Numbered from the stretch's first letter, positions 26,225 to 35,643 are shown. The stretch: 64,000 nucleotides of DNA from Actinoplanes sp. NBRC 103695 (GCF_030269485.1 NZ_BSTL01000001.1:246892-310891), one strand, 5' to 3'. Notes: a model not told the origin generated them from the letters alone. Program-made: numbers and translations.

Positions 26225-27232
26225 CTAACGCGCGTGTTCGAGCAGCGTGACAAGGAAGTGGCCGGGCTCCTCATACATGGCCATGTGTGCCGAGTCCTCG
26301 AACCACTCCACGACCACGCTGGGCGCGTCGAGGCGGGACACCCACTCCCGCACGGGGCCGGGCGGCGTCATCGCGTCGTGGCGGCCCAGGATCTGCACCA
26401 TCGGCACCGGGAACGAGGTGATCCGGCCGAGGTCGAGGTCGCCGAGCTGCGGGATCATCACCTCGGAGGTCAGCGCGTTGCCGGCGGCCAGGGCGGCACG
26501 CTCCGCGGTGGTGTAGTCGGGCGAGAGCACGTCGCCGTCCATGTAGAAGGCGCACCCGTCGCGGCCGGCCCCGAACCCGCCGAGGCGCTGCACCCAGCCG
26601 CGCTCGACGATGATCTTCTCCAGCAGGGCGGCCGGGTCGCCCGGATACGGCTGCAGCGCGTCCAGTTCGGCCACCGCGTCGGAGAGACCCCGGCGTACGG
26701 CTTCGTCGCGCGTCCACCGCCAGCTGGCCGGCTCGCCCGCGGCCACCGAGATCACCTGGCCGACGCCGATGTACACGCTGAACAGGTCCGGCCGGGCGAT
26801 CACCGCCAGCGTCGCCACGGCCGTACCCCAGCTGTGCCCGCAGACGGCCACCTGTGCGACGCCGAGCTCGGCGGTCAGCCAGGCGGCGAGTTCCACGGCG
26901 TCGGCGGTGTACCGATCGACCCGCAACGTCGGCCGGACGACCTCGGCGTCGGTGAGCGCGTGGGTCCGGCCCGCGGCGCGCTGGTCGTAGTTGACGACGG
27001 TGAAGAACTCCTCGACCGGGCGCTGCCACATCCAGGCCGTGGGCGCGAGCGGTGTGCCCGGTCCACCGTGGACCATGAGGAGCACGGGGTTGTCGCGTCG
27101 CCGGCCGCGGATGGACACCACCTGCGGGACACCGCCGAGCTCGACGACGCGGGTCTCGTCGATGCCGCCCGGGTTGGTGATCCGATTCAGATCGGCGATC
27201 ACGGCGACCGGGTCGATCTCGGTGTCGTCCAC
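26225..27232 (-). CDS. Alpha/beta hydrolase, proline iminopeptidase-like
   Basis: 335-residue cytoplasmic hydrolase. The oxyanion motif MVHGGPGTPLAP is the HGGPG form of prolyl iminopeptidases; nucleophile motif CGHSWGTAVA; likely Asp in LGRHDAMTPPGP and His in DSAHMAMYEEP. The start is taken at GTG 27232 (VDDTEIDPV); no ribosome site is seen but TACTGT lies just upstream, so the mRNA may be leaderless. Substrate unknown; an amidase/esterase role is possible. Confidence 0.82.
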   Translation of the reverse strand: MDDTEIDPVAVIADLNRITNPGGIDETRVVELGGVPQVVSIRGRRRDNPVLLMVHGGPGTPLAPTAWMWQRPVEEFFTVVNYDQRAAGRTHALTDAEVVRPTLRVDRYTADAVELAAWLTAELGVAQVAVCGHSWGTAVATLAVIARPDLFSVYIGVGQVISVAAGEPASWRWTRDEAVRRGLSDAVAELDALQPYPGDPAALLEKIIVERGWVQRLGGFGAGRDGCAFYMDGDVLSPDYTTAERAALAAGNALTSEVMIPQLGDLDLGRITSFPVPMVQILGRHDAMTPPGPVREWVSRLDAPSVVVEWFEDSAHMAMYEEPGHFLVTLLEHAR

Positions 27233-27249
27233 GCGGACAGTATGTCTCA

Positions 27250-27342
27250 GGCGGGGGACAGCCCGGCGTCTTTGCTGAGCGGGGATCAGGGGGACAGCCC
27301 GGCGTCTTTTACTCAGCGGGAACCAGGAGACAGCCCGGCGTC
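27250..27342 (-). repeat. 36-bp tandem repeat of the 3' end of the binding-protein gene
   Basis: The core GACGCCGGGCTGTC on the minus strand recurs with an exact 36-bp period (GCCCGGCGTC on the plus strand at 27261, 27297 and 27333). The rightmost copy is the coding end of the lipoprotein gene at 27313; the other two follow its TGA. Since 36 is 12 codons, the copies stay in the gene's frame; each is closed by a TGA. Confidence 0.88.
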
Positions 27343-28182
27343 GGCGAGCACGTGACGCACCAGGGAAGACTTGAGGAAGGCCACGAACGCGTCCGCCCCC
27401 ACCGCGTTGCCGCCGGTCGTGGGCCGGATCGCGGCGTACTGGTCGGCGACGCGGTTGGCTTCCCGGAACTCCACCGCGCGCAGTTCCTTGCCGCCGGACA
27501 CCGGGCCGTCGGATACCAGGTCGGTGCGTTGGACCAGCGTGGCGTCGGCGGCTCCGGCGCGTACGCGGCTCAGCGCGGCGGCCGGGTCCGGCTCGACGGT
27601 CGCGGGCCGCACGTCGGCGGTCGCCGCGGCCAGGGCGGCGCGGGTGCTCCGGCCGCATTCGGTCGCCTCGGCGCACATGGCGACGCGGGCCCGGGCCAGG
27701 TCGGCGACCCCTTCGATGCGGCCGGTTTCCGGTACGGCGATGACCACCGGATTGCGGGCGATCACCTCGGGATCGTCCCGGGTGAGCCCGTCGCCGACCA
27801 GTTCGGTGACGGCCGTCTCGGAGGACACGAACACGTCGATCGGGGCGCCCTCCCTGATGTGCTGGACGTGTTCGGTGCCGGCGCCGTACGAGACGGCCAC
27901 GGTGATGCCGGGGAAGCCTTCCTCGAACATCGGGATGAGCCGGGTCAGTGTCGGGCGCAGCGGGTCGGCGGCGTGCACGACGACGATCCCGCCGGGCGCC
28001 CCGGAAGGTGCGGGCCCACCGGCGTGGTGATGGTGATGCCCGGACTCCGAGGGCGCCGGGATCGGAGCCGGTTCCGCCGCGGGCGGGCCCGAGCATCCGG
28101 CGAGCGCGAGGACGGCGGCGGCCGCCGGCCCGAGAATCCTCCCGGGCCGGCGGCCGCGATCGAACAGTGGGTCAGCAGGCAC
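27313..28182 (-). CDS. ModA-like substrate-binding lipoprotein with His-rich segment
   Basis: 289-residue exported binding protein. A lipobox (VLALAGC) lies near residue 37; a linker with five consecutive His (SGHHHHHAGG) follows, then a molybdate/anion-binding type fold (VVVHAADPLRPTLTRLIPMF, SYGAGTEHVQHIREGAPIDVFVSS, FVAFLKSSLVRHVLADAG). The start is the GTG at 28182, inside the last codons of the LPMO gene (11-nt overlap, AGGA upstream), so expression is coupled to the LPMO. No permease or ATPase is adjacent. The His run suggests metal (copper?) binding, which is inference. Confidence 0.75.
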   Translation of the reverse strand: MPADPLFDRGRRPGRILGPAAAAVLALAGCSGPPAAEPAPIPAPSESGHHHHHAGGPAPSGAPGGIVVVHAADPLRPTLTRLIPMFEEGFPGITVAVSYGAGTEHVQHIREGAPIDVFVSSETAVTELVGDGLTRDDPEVIARNPVVIAVPETGRIEGVADLARARVAMCAEATECGRSTRAALAAATADVRPATVEPDPAAALSRVRAGAADATLVQRTDLVSDGPVSGGKELRAVEFREANRVADQYAAIRPTTGGNAVGADAFVAFLKSSLVRHVLADAGLSPGSR

Positions 28183-28885
28183 CGTTGTCCTGCCAGGGGC
28201 CCCACTCGCCACCGGTTCCGGGCGTCTCGCTCTGGGTCCAGTAGCGCGCCGTCCACTTGTGTCCGTTGTAGGAGACGGTGTTGCCGGCGACGTAGACGGT
28301 GGAAGCGCCCCAGGCCGCGGGGCAGCCGCCGCTCGGCGGGGGGTTGTCCGGCGGCGGGGTGGTCCCGCCACCCACGTTCACGTCGACGCAGGCGTAGAAG
28401 GCGTTGACCGTGTTGCTGACGTTCCAGACGGCCAGGATCTTGTGCCGTCCACCGGGCAGGCCGGTGACCGTGTGATTCACCCGTTCGTCGGGCTGCGCGC
28501 CGTTGCCGTTGAAGCTCTGGTGCAGGCGGCCGTCCACGTAGTACTGCCAGTCGGCCGTGTTGTGCCTGGCGGTGTTCAACCAGGAGAACGTCGTCGAGCT
28601 GTTGATCGACGTGACGCGCCAGCCCTTGTTGTCGTCGTTCAGCACACCGAAGCGGGTGCCGCCGCCGTTGCACTGCATGGAGCCCTTGGGCGCCTCGACG
28701 CTCTGCGGCTCGTACACGATGTCGCCGCAGTTGGCGACGGCTCCGGTCTTGCACTGTTCCTGGCGGCTGGGCGGGGAGGTGATCCAGCCGTGCGCACTGG
28801 CCGGGGAAGCCGGCACGATGACCGCGATCAGGGGCGCGGCGAGCACAGCGGCCGCGAGCGCGGCCAGTCTTCTCTTGAGGGTCAT
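28172..28885 (-). CDS. Lytic polysaccharide monooxygenase AA10 with CBM5/12
   Basis: 237-residue secreted copper enzyme that oxidatively cleaves chitin or cellulose. The signal peptide ends in ASPASA, leaving His32 (HGWITSPPSRQ) as the mature N terminus; with His108 (NTARHNTADWQYY) this gives the copper histidine brace. A Gly/Thr/Pro linker (about 173-188) leads to a C-terminal aromatic-rich CBM5/12 module (YNGHKWTARYWTQSETPG). The start has GAAGGAGCGTC. AT-rich sequence with TTGACA and TTGACG lies upstream (28886-28979) and probably holds its promoter. Confidence 0.93.
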   Translation of the reverse strand: MTLKRRLAALAAAVLAAPLIAVIVPASPASAHGWITSPPSRQEQCKTGAVANCGDIVYEPQSVEAPKGSMQCNGGGTRFGVLNDDNKGWRVTSINSSTTFSWLNTARHNTADWQYYVDGRLHQSFNGNGAQPDERVNHTVTGLPGGRHKILAVWNVSNTVNAFYACVDVNVGGGTTPPPDNPPPSGGCPAAWGASTVYVAGNTVSYNGHKWTARYWTQSETPGTGGEWGPWQDNGAC

Positions 28886-28979
28886 GACGCTCCTTCACGG
28901 AGGCGGGGGGCCTTGTATCCATCAAGAAACGTCAATACATTTAACTTTGTCAACAGTTAGGGCGAGAGTTTCGAATCAG

Positions 28980-31754
28980 TCAAAAACGTAGCCGCGCCGC
29001 GACCCTCCGGGCGTTCAGCGGGACGACCGAGAGCATCAGCCGGCCGGACGCGTCCGTGACCAGCGCGACCACCGTCGGGCGGCCGCCGTGCAGCAGCACG
29101 CGCGGGCGGGGTTTCTCCAGCTTGGACGCGCGCAGGGCGGCGCCGCCGGCCGCACCTGTCGCGTTGAGCCGGCCAGGCGCCAGCGCCGGGTCGTAGGCGC
29201 CGCGCTGAGCGGACAGGATGCGGCGCCGGCCGGTCGGGTCGCCGCCGGCGATCAGGGCCTGCAGGTCGAAGCGGATCTCCACGCGCCGGCCGGCCCGGGA
29301 CACCCGGGCCTCGATCTCCTCGGCGCCGGCCGACAGATCGGCGGCGCCGTTGCCCATGGCGGTGAGGATCAGCTCGTCGCGGTGCCAGGCCGCGGCGGTG
29401 ACGTCCAGCTTCGCGTCCCAGTCGGGGGTGCTGGTGACGTCGAAGTCCTCGTCCGGCAGGCGGCCGAGGCCGGGGTAGCCGGCGTAGCGCCGCCCGCCGC
29501 GCTCGGTCGTCGGGGGCAGACCGTGCCTGGCGTCCTGGCGGATCACGGCCAGCAGGTCGTCCAGGTCGCCGTCGCGGGCCACGGCCAGGCGGATCCGGGT
29601 CTCCGGCGCCAGCCGGGCGGCGATCTCGTCGGTCAGGTGGTCGGCGGCGATCGTGCCGATGGTGTCGTGCACCTGCTGCTGGGTGGCCCGGTCCAGGCCG
29701 AGCAGGTCGTCCTCGAGCAGGCGGGCCAGCTCGTGGTCGAAGCGGCGGACCATCAGGGCGTCCCGCTTCTTGCCGGCGGGCACCAGCTCCGCCACGTACC
29801 CGACGATCTTGGCCGCGGTCTGCACCCGCAGCGTGTGCCGGCTCTGGTAGGTGATGTTGCCGCCGGTGAAGCGCCGCACCGCGTAGTAGAAGTCGTAGCC
29901 GGTCAGCACCGAGATCCGCCGGGCGTGGAAGCACGCCTCGAGGGTGAACGGGAAATCCGAGCCGATCCGCATGTCCTCGCGGTACCGGATGCCCTTGGAG
30001 ACCAGCAGCGACCGGCGGAACAGCTTGGTGTTGGCCAGCGAGCGCGGCAGGGGCGAGTCGAAGAGGTCCAGGTCGGGCTCGTCGCGGGCGAAGACGTCCT
30101 GGAAGATGTGCCGGCTGTTGACCCCGACCACCTTGCCGAGCAGCACGTCCGAGTCCCACTCGTCGGCGGCGCGGACCATGCGCTCCAGCGCCTCGGTGCC
30201 GAGCCGGTCGTCGGCGCCGACGAAGAACACGTACCGGCCGGTGGCCGCGTCCAGGCCACGGTTGAACGGCTGCGCGGGTCCGCCCGAATTGGGCTGGTGC
30301 ACCACCGTCATCCGGCCGGGGAACCGGCGGGCGAACCGGTCGAGCTCGGCGCCGCTGCCGTCGGTGGAGCCGTCGTCGACCGCGACGATCTCCATCCGGC
30401 CGGCCCCGATGGTCTGCGCGGCCAGCGAGTCCAGGCACTCGGTCAGGTAGGGCATCACGTCGTGGACGGCGAGCACGACGCTGACGTCCGGCGGCCCGAG
30501 CAGCCGCTGGTAGAGGGCGTCCAGCTTCTCCGCCTGCGCCGCCCAGGTCCAGGCGGGCAGCGGACTGTCCGGACCGTCGTACACGGCGCGGTATCCGCCG
30601 GGGTCGGCCAGCACGTCGCGGACGGCGCGGGCCAGGTCGGCGGCGTCGCGGGCCCGGAACACCTCGCCGATGCCGGTCTCCCGCACGGTCGCGGCCATCG
30701 TGCGGACGTCGCTGACGACGATCGGGAGGCGGGCGTGCGCGTACTCGAAGAACTTGGTGATCAGGGCGATCTCGTGGTTGGGCCAGCGGTGGATCGGGAT
30801 CAGCCCGGCGTCGGCGCCGGACAGGAAGCGGGTCACCTGGTCGTAGGGCACGTAGGGGACGGCGTGCACGCGATCGTGCACGGGCGCCTTCGCAGGATCT
30901 TCGACAACCAGGGCGAGGTGTACGCCGGGGAGCTCGTCGATCGCCTCGACGGCGGTGGCGATGCCCCGCTGCGGCGACGCCGACCCGCTGTAGACGAGCA
31001 GGGGAGTGTCCGGGCCCACCCCGCACAGCTCGCGCAGGCCGGGCAGGTCGTCGCCGGGTTCGCCGAACTCGGGCGCGTTCAGCAGCACCTCGGGCCGGGC
31101 CGGCAGGTGGTGCTCGCGCTGGAGCATCTCGGCCAGGGTGTCCGAGACGGTGACCACGGCGTCGGCGGCGTGCGCGTACTCCCGCTCGTAGGCGCGGTGG
31201 GCGGGCAGCCAGCGCGCGTTGTCCCGGCGGGGCTTGGCGCCGGGCAGGAACTCGTGCGCGTCCCACACCAGCCGCACATCCCGGCCGGCCGCGCGGGCGC
31301 GTGCCTTGGCGCGGGCGCCGACGCCGAGCATCCGGGTGTCGTGCGCGTGGATCAGGTCGGGCTCGAGCTCGTCGATGACCGGGGCGAAGGCCCTCTCGTA
31401 CGCCCACAGCCCGGGTTCGAGCCGGCGCCAGGACCGGTCGCCGAGGGCCGCGCCCCAGAACCGGACCTGCGCGTGCTCGACCGGGCGGCGGGCGAGGCGG
31501 GCGACGCGCAGGGGCGTCCCGCCGCGGGCGAGCAGGCGCCCGCGCACCCCGGCCCTGCCGGCGCCACCGCCGCCGAAGGGCAGCAGGCGCACCCGCGCCT
31601 CGCCGAGGTGCCAGCGCTCCTCGGCCGAGGTGGGTGAGCAGCCCAGAAGCGTGACGTCCCACCCGGCAGCGGCGGCGGACCGCGCCGCCTTCTGTACCCG
31701 GGAGTCGCCCCGCACACCGTTGTCGACCAGCATGACGACGCGACCGATATGCAT
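28980..31754 (-). CDS. Two-domain glycosyltransferase (GT4 + GT2)
   Basis: 924-residue cytoplasmic protein. Residues 1 to about 400 are a GT-B family 4 unit (MLVDNGVRGDSRVQKAARSA, LVYSGSASPQRGIATAVEAI). From about 415 a GT-A family 2 unit follows (VSVVLAVHDVMPYLTECLDS, EIVAVDDGSTDGSG, FFVGADDRLG), then a C-terminal region of about 280 residues resembling the accessory region of wall-teichoic-acid glycosyltransferases. Two activities in one chain suggest it builds a repeating disaccharide or decorates a wall polymer. It stands alone, just downstream of the LPMO promoter. Confidence 0.83.
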   Translation of the reverse strand: MHIGRVVMLVDNGVRGDSRVQKAARSAAAAGWDVTLLGCSPTSAEERWHLGEARVRLLPFGGGGAGRAGVRGRLLARGGTPLRVARLARRPVEHAQVRFWGAALGDRSWRRLEPGLWAYERAFAPVIDELEPDLIHAHDTRMLGVGARAKARARAAGRDVRLVWDAHEFLPGAKPRRDNARWLPAHRAYEREYAHAADAVVTVSDTLAEMLQREHHLPARPEVLLNAPEFGEPGDDLPGLRELCGVGPDTPLLVYSGSASPQRGIATAVEAIDELPGVHLALVVEDPAKAPVHDRVHAVPYVPYDQVTRFLSGADAGLIPIHRWPNHEIALITKFFEYAHARLPIVVSDVRTMAATVRETGIGEVFRARDAADLARAVRDVLADPGGYRAVYDGPDSPLPAWTWAAQAEKLDALYQRLLGPPDVSVVLAVHDVMPYLTECLDSLAAQTIGAGRMEIVAVDDGSTDGSGAELDRFARRFPGRMTVVHQPNSGGPAQPFNRGLDAATGRYVFFVGADDRLGTEALERMVRAADEWDSDVLLGKVVGVNSRHIFQDVFARDEPDLDLFDSPLPRSLANTKLFRRSLLVSKGIRYREDMRIGSDFPFTLEACFHARRISVLTGYDFYYAVRRFTGGNITYQSRHTLRVQTAAKIVGYVAELVPAGKKRDALMVRRFDHELARLLEDDLLGLDRATQQQVHDTIGTIAADHLTDEIAARLAPETRIRLAVARDGDLDDLLAVIRQDARHGLPPTTERGGRRYAGYPGLGRLPDEDFDVTSTPDWDAKLDVTAAAWHRDELILTAMGNGAADLSAGAEEIEARVSRAGRRVEIRFDLQALIAGGDPTGRRRILSAQRGAYDPALAPGRLNATGAAGGAALRASKLEKPRPRVLLHGGRPTVVALVTDASGRLMLSVVPLNARRVAARLRF

Positions 31755-31912
31755 GATGCGGCGAGTGTATGAGCCGATTCGGGATCCGTCCCCGATGTCA
31801 TGTGCTTGTCAACAAGTCTTCACCGGATGTCCAGCAGCCGGGATGCCCTATTGCACAATGCCGACCAGCAGGGTAGGAAATAGAAAACCTACGGTACCGA
31901 TGGGACCGATTC

Positions 31913-32860
31913 ATGAGAAAGCTCATCCTTCTGGCCCTGGTCGGCCTGGGCGCACAGCTGGTCGACGGCAGCCTCGGCATGGCATACGGCGTCACGTCCA
32001 CCACCCTCCTGCTCGCCATCGGCACGAACCCGGCCGCCGCCTCGGCGACCGTGCATCTCGCCGAGATCGGCACCACGCTGGTGTCCGGCGTGTCGCACTG
32101 GCGCTTCGGCAACGTCGACTGGAAGGTCGTGCTGAAGATCGGCGTGCCGGGCGCGCTCGGCGCCTTCGCCGGCGCCACGTTCCTGTCCGGCCTGTCGACC
32201 GACACCGCGGCGCCGCTGATGTCGATCATCCTGCTGGCACTCGGCCTCTACGTCTTCATCCGGTTCACCACCCAGGGCCTGCCCAAGGGCCGGCTGGGCC
32301 AGCCGCTGCGCAAGCGGTTCCTCGCCCCGCTCGGCATCGTGGCCGGCTTCGTCGACGCCACCGGTGGCGGCGGCTGGGGCCCGGTCGGCACCCCGGCGAT
32401 CCTGGCCAGCGGCCGGCTCGAGCCCCGCAAGACGATCGGCTCGATCGACACCAGCGAGTTCCTGGTCGCGATCGCGGCCAGCATCGGCTTCATCGTCGGC
32501 ATCGGCTCCGAGGGCGTGAACTTCGCCTGGGTCCTGGCGCTGCTGCTCGGTGGCATCATCGCGGCGCCGATCGCCGCCTGGCTGGTCCGGCACATCCCGC
32601 CGCGGGTGCTCGGCTCGCTGGTCGGTGGCGTGATCATCCTGACCAACACCCGGACCCTGCTGCGCAGCGACTGGATCGACGCCCCGGACGCCACCCGTTA
32701 CACGGTGTACGCGGTCATCTACGTCGTCTGGGCGGCCGCGGTCGTCTACTCCTTCCTGCAGTACCGCAAGAACGCCGAGGAGGAGAAGTCGATCATCGCC
32801 GAGGCGGAGGCGGCCGCTCACGGCGGCGAGTCCGGCGAGCGGGAGAGCACGCCGGCCTGA
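31913..32860 (+). CDS. TauE/SafE-family sulfite/anion exporter
   Basis: 315-residue membrane protein with about eight hydrophobic segments and the duplicated family motif (LGAQLVDGSLGMAYGVTSTT near residue 12 and AGFVDATGGGGWGPVGTPAI near 145). Members move sulfite, sulfoacetate or other organosulfur anions. The C-terminal tail is acidic and cytoplasmic. An AGGAAATAG stretch lies in the leader, but no strong ribosome site is adjacent to the ATG. Confidence 0.9.
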   Translation: MRKLILLALVGLGAQLVDGSLGMAYGVTSTTLLLAIGTNPAAASATVHLAEIGTTLVSGVSHWRFGNVDWKVVLKIGVPGALGAFAGATFLSGLSTDTAAPLMSIILLALGLYVFIRFTTQGLPKGRLGQPLRKRFLAPLGIVAGFVDATGGGGWGPVGTPAILASGRLEPRKTIGSIDTSEFLVAIAASIGFIVGIGSEGVNFAWVLALLLGGIIAAPIAAWLVRHIPPRVLGSLVGGVIILTNTRTLLRSDWIDAPDATRYTVYAVIYVVWAAAVVYSFLQYRKNAEEEKSIIAEAEAAAHGGESGERESTPA

Positions 32861-32921
32861 CCTGATTGGGCGCATGAAGGGGGTCGCCGCCGAGCGCCCG
32901 CGGCTCAGCCGGCACCGCGAC

Positions 32922-33803
32922 TCAGCCCAGCACCGCCACCAGCGTGGTGCCGGGCTGCCAGTGGCCGCGGCCGGCCAGCTCGACGATGCCGGCCATCATC
33001 TTCGCCTCGTACACCGCGTCCAGCGTGATGCCGTGCCGGTCGCGGAAGTCGGTGAGGAAGTCGAGCAGCTCCGGCGGGCGCCGGGCGAAGCCGCCGAAGG
33101 GGAACTCGGTGTTCACCGTCCAGTTCTGGGTGGTGCGGCCGTACTCGCGTTGCAGCGCCGTCACGTCACCGGTCAGGAAGTCGCCCCGCAGCGACGCGAA
33201 GCCGATCGCGGTCCGGCCGGCGGGCAGCCCGATCCCGACGCCGGCGAGCGTGCAGCCGGTGCCCGACGACACGCAGATCACGTCGTACGCGGAAGTGATC
33301 TCACCCGGCAGCTCGGCGCACCCCCGCACCCCCTCGCGGTTGGCGCCGCCCGCCGGGATCACGTAGTGCGGCCCGAACTCGCGGCGCAACCGCCGCAGGA
33401 AGGCCGGCTCGGTGCGCCGCCGGTAGCGGTCCCGGTCGACGTAGGTGAGCGACATGCCCAGCTCGGCCGCCCGGGCCAGCAGCGGGTTGAGCGGCACGTG
33501 CTCCTCGCCGCGCACCACCCCGACCGTGTTGAAGCCGAAGTGGTGCCCGGCCGCCGCGGTGGCCAGGATCTGCTTCGAGAACGCGCCGCCGAACGTCAGC
33601 AGCGTGTGGAAGTTCCCGGCCGCCGCGGCCGCCAGGTTGTGCTTGAGCTTGCGCCACTTGTTGCCGGGCAGGTCGGGGTGGACCAGGTCGTCGCGTTTCA
33701 GCAGCATCCGCAGGCCGGCGGCACGCAGCCGATCGTCGGCCAGCTCCTCGAGCGGAGACGGCACGGCCAGGATGAGGTCCCTGATCGGCTGCGGCGAGGT
33801 CAC
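32922..33803 (-). CDS. PLP-dependent ACC deaminase / D-cysteine desulfhydrase family
   Basis: 293-residue fold-type II PLP enzyme. The PLP Lys lies in HPDLPGNKWRKLKHNL, and the substrate/PLP loops are LLTFGGAFSKQ and SSGTGCTLAGV. Family members degrade 1-aminocyclopropane-1-carboxylate or D-cysteine; which one cannot be told here. The GTG start (33803) overlaps the sulfatase stop as GTGA, so the two genes are coupled. A TauE-type sulfur exporter gene lies convergent, which slightly favours a sulfur substrate. Confidence 0.85.
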   Translation of the reverse strand: MTSPQPIRDLILAVPSPLEELADDRLRAAGLRMLLKRDDLVHPDLPGNKWRKLKHNLAAAAAGNFHTLLTFGGAFSKQILATAAAGHHFGFNTVGVVRGEEHVPLNPLLARAAELGMSLTYVDRDRYRRRTEPAFLRRLRREFGPHYVIPAGGANREGVRGCAELPGEITSAYDVICVSSGTGCTLAGVGIGLPAGRTAIGFASLRGDFLTGDVTALQREYGRTTQNWTVNTEFPFGGFARRPPELLDFLTDFRDRHGITLDAVYEAKMMAGIVELAGRGHWQPGTTLVAVLG

Positions 33804-35494
33804 TTGCTGCTGTAGGTGCCGAGGAACAGGTCGCGGAACTGGTCCATCCGGGAGGCCGGGGTGCTGGGCAGCGGCTTGAGCCCGGGCGCCCACTGCCACG
33901 GGCCGGTCTTCGCCAGCACCGCCTCGTCCTTGGTGACGATGCTGATCGGCACGTCCCGGCTGGCGTTCTGGCCGGTGATGATCGGCGACGGCTGGTGGTC
34001 GCCGAGGAAGACCAGCACCAGGTCGTCGTCGCCGTACTTCTCGACGTACGACACCAGGCTGTCCACCGAGTACTGGACCGAGCGCAGGTACTCCGCCTTG
34101 ACCCGCTTCTCGTCCTTCCACACCTCGCCCGGACCCGGGTCGTCGGCGGTCATCGGGCCGAAGATCGAGCCGTCGCCCAGCTGGTCCCAGTCGACCAGGT
34201 CCGGGATCGGCGCCCACGGCGTGTGGCTGCTGACGAACGTGATCTCGGCCATCAGCGGCGCCCGGTCGGTCCTGCTGTGTTCCAGCTTCTCGAACTGCTG
34301 CAGGGTGAACTGGTCGGGCATGGTGGCCCAGCTGAACTTCGGGCCGTGGTAGTTCAGGGACTGCTCGCCGTAGATCTGGTCGTACCCGTAGAACCTGCCC
34401 TCCGGCCACGCGTAGGTCAGGCCGGGCTCGACGCCGACGGTCCGCCAGTCGCCGCGGCCGAATGCGCTGGTCAACGTCATGCGGTCGCTCGCTGTGAGCG
34501 TACGGTAGCGGGACTCGTTGTTGATCCACAGCCCCGACTGGAAGGTGGAGTGGGCCAGCCAGCTGCCGCCGCCCGCCGTGGGGGAGGTCAGCCAGCCACT
34601 GCGCGCGCTGTACCCGGCCGCGGCCAGCTTGTCCGTGCCCGCCTTGAGCGTGGCGTCCATCCCGGCCGCGTAGTCCGGGTCCTCGACCGCGCTGCGGCCG
34701 TAGCTCTCGATGAACGCGAACATCACGTCCTTGCCCTCCAGGCCGGTGAGCAGCTGGTCGGGCGGGGTGGCGCGGAATTTGTCGACCGACGCCTCGGCCG
34801 CGAACGTCTGCTTGTCGCGGATCCCGTCGGGGATCTTCTCCGCGGTCTCCCGGGCCAGCGTGACCGCGGCGTCGGAGGAGATGAAGACGGTCGAGACGAA
34901 GTGGGTGCCGAGCAGGGCGAGGACGATCCAGGCCGCGCTGAGCGCGAGCACGGTCCGCTGGGTGGCCGGTCGGTGCCGCTCGGCGAAGCGGGTCATTCTG
35001 AGCACGGCCCAGGCCATCAGCACGGGTACGCCCAGCAGCACGAGCGCCGCGCCGACGGCGGCGACCTTGGCCGGCGTGTCACCGATCGAGTCGCCGAGGA
35101 AGCTCAGCCCGTCGTCGACCAGCACCCAGTCGAGGACCGGGTTGAACGGCCGGGCCAGCGCCGCGTACATGCCCATGTCGATGATCTTGACCATGGTCAG
35201 CAGGCCGAGCAGCGCACCACCGACGATCGCCGCGGCCCTGCGGATCCGGGCCGGCAGCACGAGCAGCACCGCCACACCGATCAGCGCCTCGATCGGGATC
35301 CGGATGAACGCCTGAGCCGTGTTCGACCCCTCGGGCAGCCGGCTGACGTTGTTCGGGGTGGCCAGGGCGAGGAAGACGAGCACGCCGGCGAGGGCGGTGA
35401 GCAGGCCCGCGACGACGCGGCGCCAGACGGGTTTCTTCTTGTCGGCTGCCGGCGTCATCCGATCCTCGGACCGCTCGGCGTGCAGGACAGACAC
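33800..35494 (-). CDS. Sulfatase-family (LtaS-like) membrane protein
   Basis: About 564 residues. Four hydrophobic segments occupy the N-terminal 190 residues (GLLTALAGVLVFLALATP, IPIEALIGVAVLLVLPARI and others), then an extracellular alkaline-phosphatase-superfamily domain: DVMFAFIESYGRS, GGGSWLAHSTFQSG, ITFVSSHTPWAP and the metal motif VFLGDHQPSP. Relatives transfer phosphoglycerol or phosphoethanolamine, or hydrolyse sulfate esters. GTG 35494 is preferred (GAAGGA 9 nt upstream); ATG 35458 is an alternative. A paralogue begins at the left window edge. Confidence 0.8.
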   Translation of the reverse strand: MSVLHAERSEDRMTPAADKKKPVWRRVVAGLLTALAGVLVFLALATPNNVSRLPEGSNTAQAFIRIPIEALIGVAVLLVLPARIRRAAAIVGGALLGLLTMVKIIDMGMYAALARPFNPVLDWVLVDDGLSFLGDSIGDTPAKVAAVGAALVLLGVPVLMAWAVLRMTRFAERHRPATQRTVLALSAAWIVLALLGTHFVSTVFISSDAAVTLARETAEKIPDGIRDKQTFAAEASVDKFRATPPDQLLTGLEGKDVMFAFIESYGRSAVEDPDYAAGMDATLKAGTDKLAAAGYSARSGWLTSPTAGGGSWLAHSTFQSGLWINNESRYRTLTASDRMTLTSAFGRGDWRTVGVEPGLTYAWPEGRFYGYDQIYGEQSLNYHGPKFSWATMPDQFTLQQFEKLEHSRTDRAPLMAEITFVSSHTPWAPIPDLVDWDQLGDGSIFGPMTADDPGPGEVWKDEKRVKAEYLRSVQYSVDSLVSYVEKYGDDDLVLVFLGDHQPSPIITGQNASRDVPISIVTKDEAVLAKTGPWQWAPGLKPLPSTPASRMDQFRDLFLGTYSSK

Positions 35495-35643
35495 AGAACC
35501 AGATCCTTCGGTACGAGCACTCGTACGGCCGGGCATGTGCCGCACGTACCTAGTACGGCACTTCCTCCGAAACGGTTCAGGCCGGCCACGCTCACCCGGC
35601 CGATGATGCACGATCACCCGCCGCCCCCGTCCGCCGGGGCGCT

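Noticed and set aside
31800..31912. Sulfur-responsive operator upstream of the TauE/SafE gene
   Set aside because: Short symmetrical pieces such as CTTGT-CA-ACAAG and CGGTACCGATGGGACCG are present, but none matches a motif I can name, and they are short enough to be chance.
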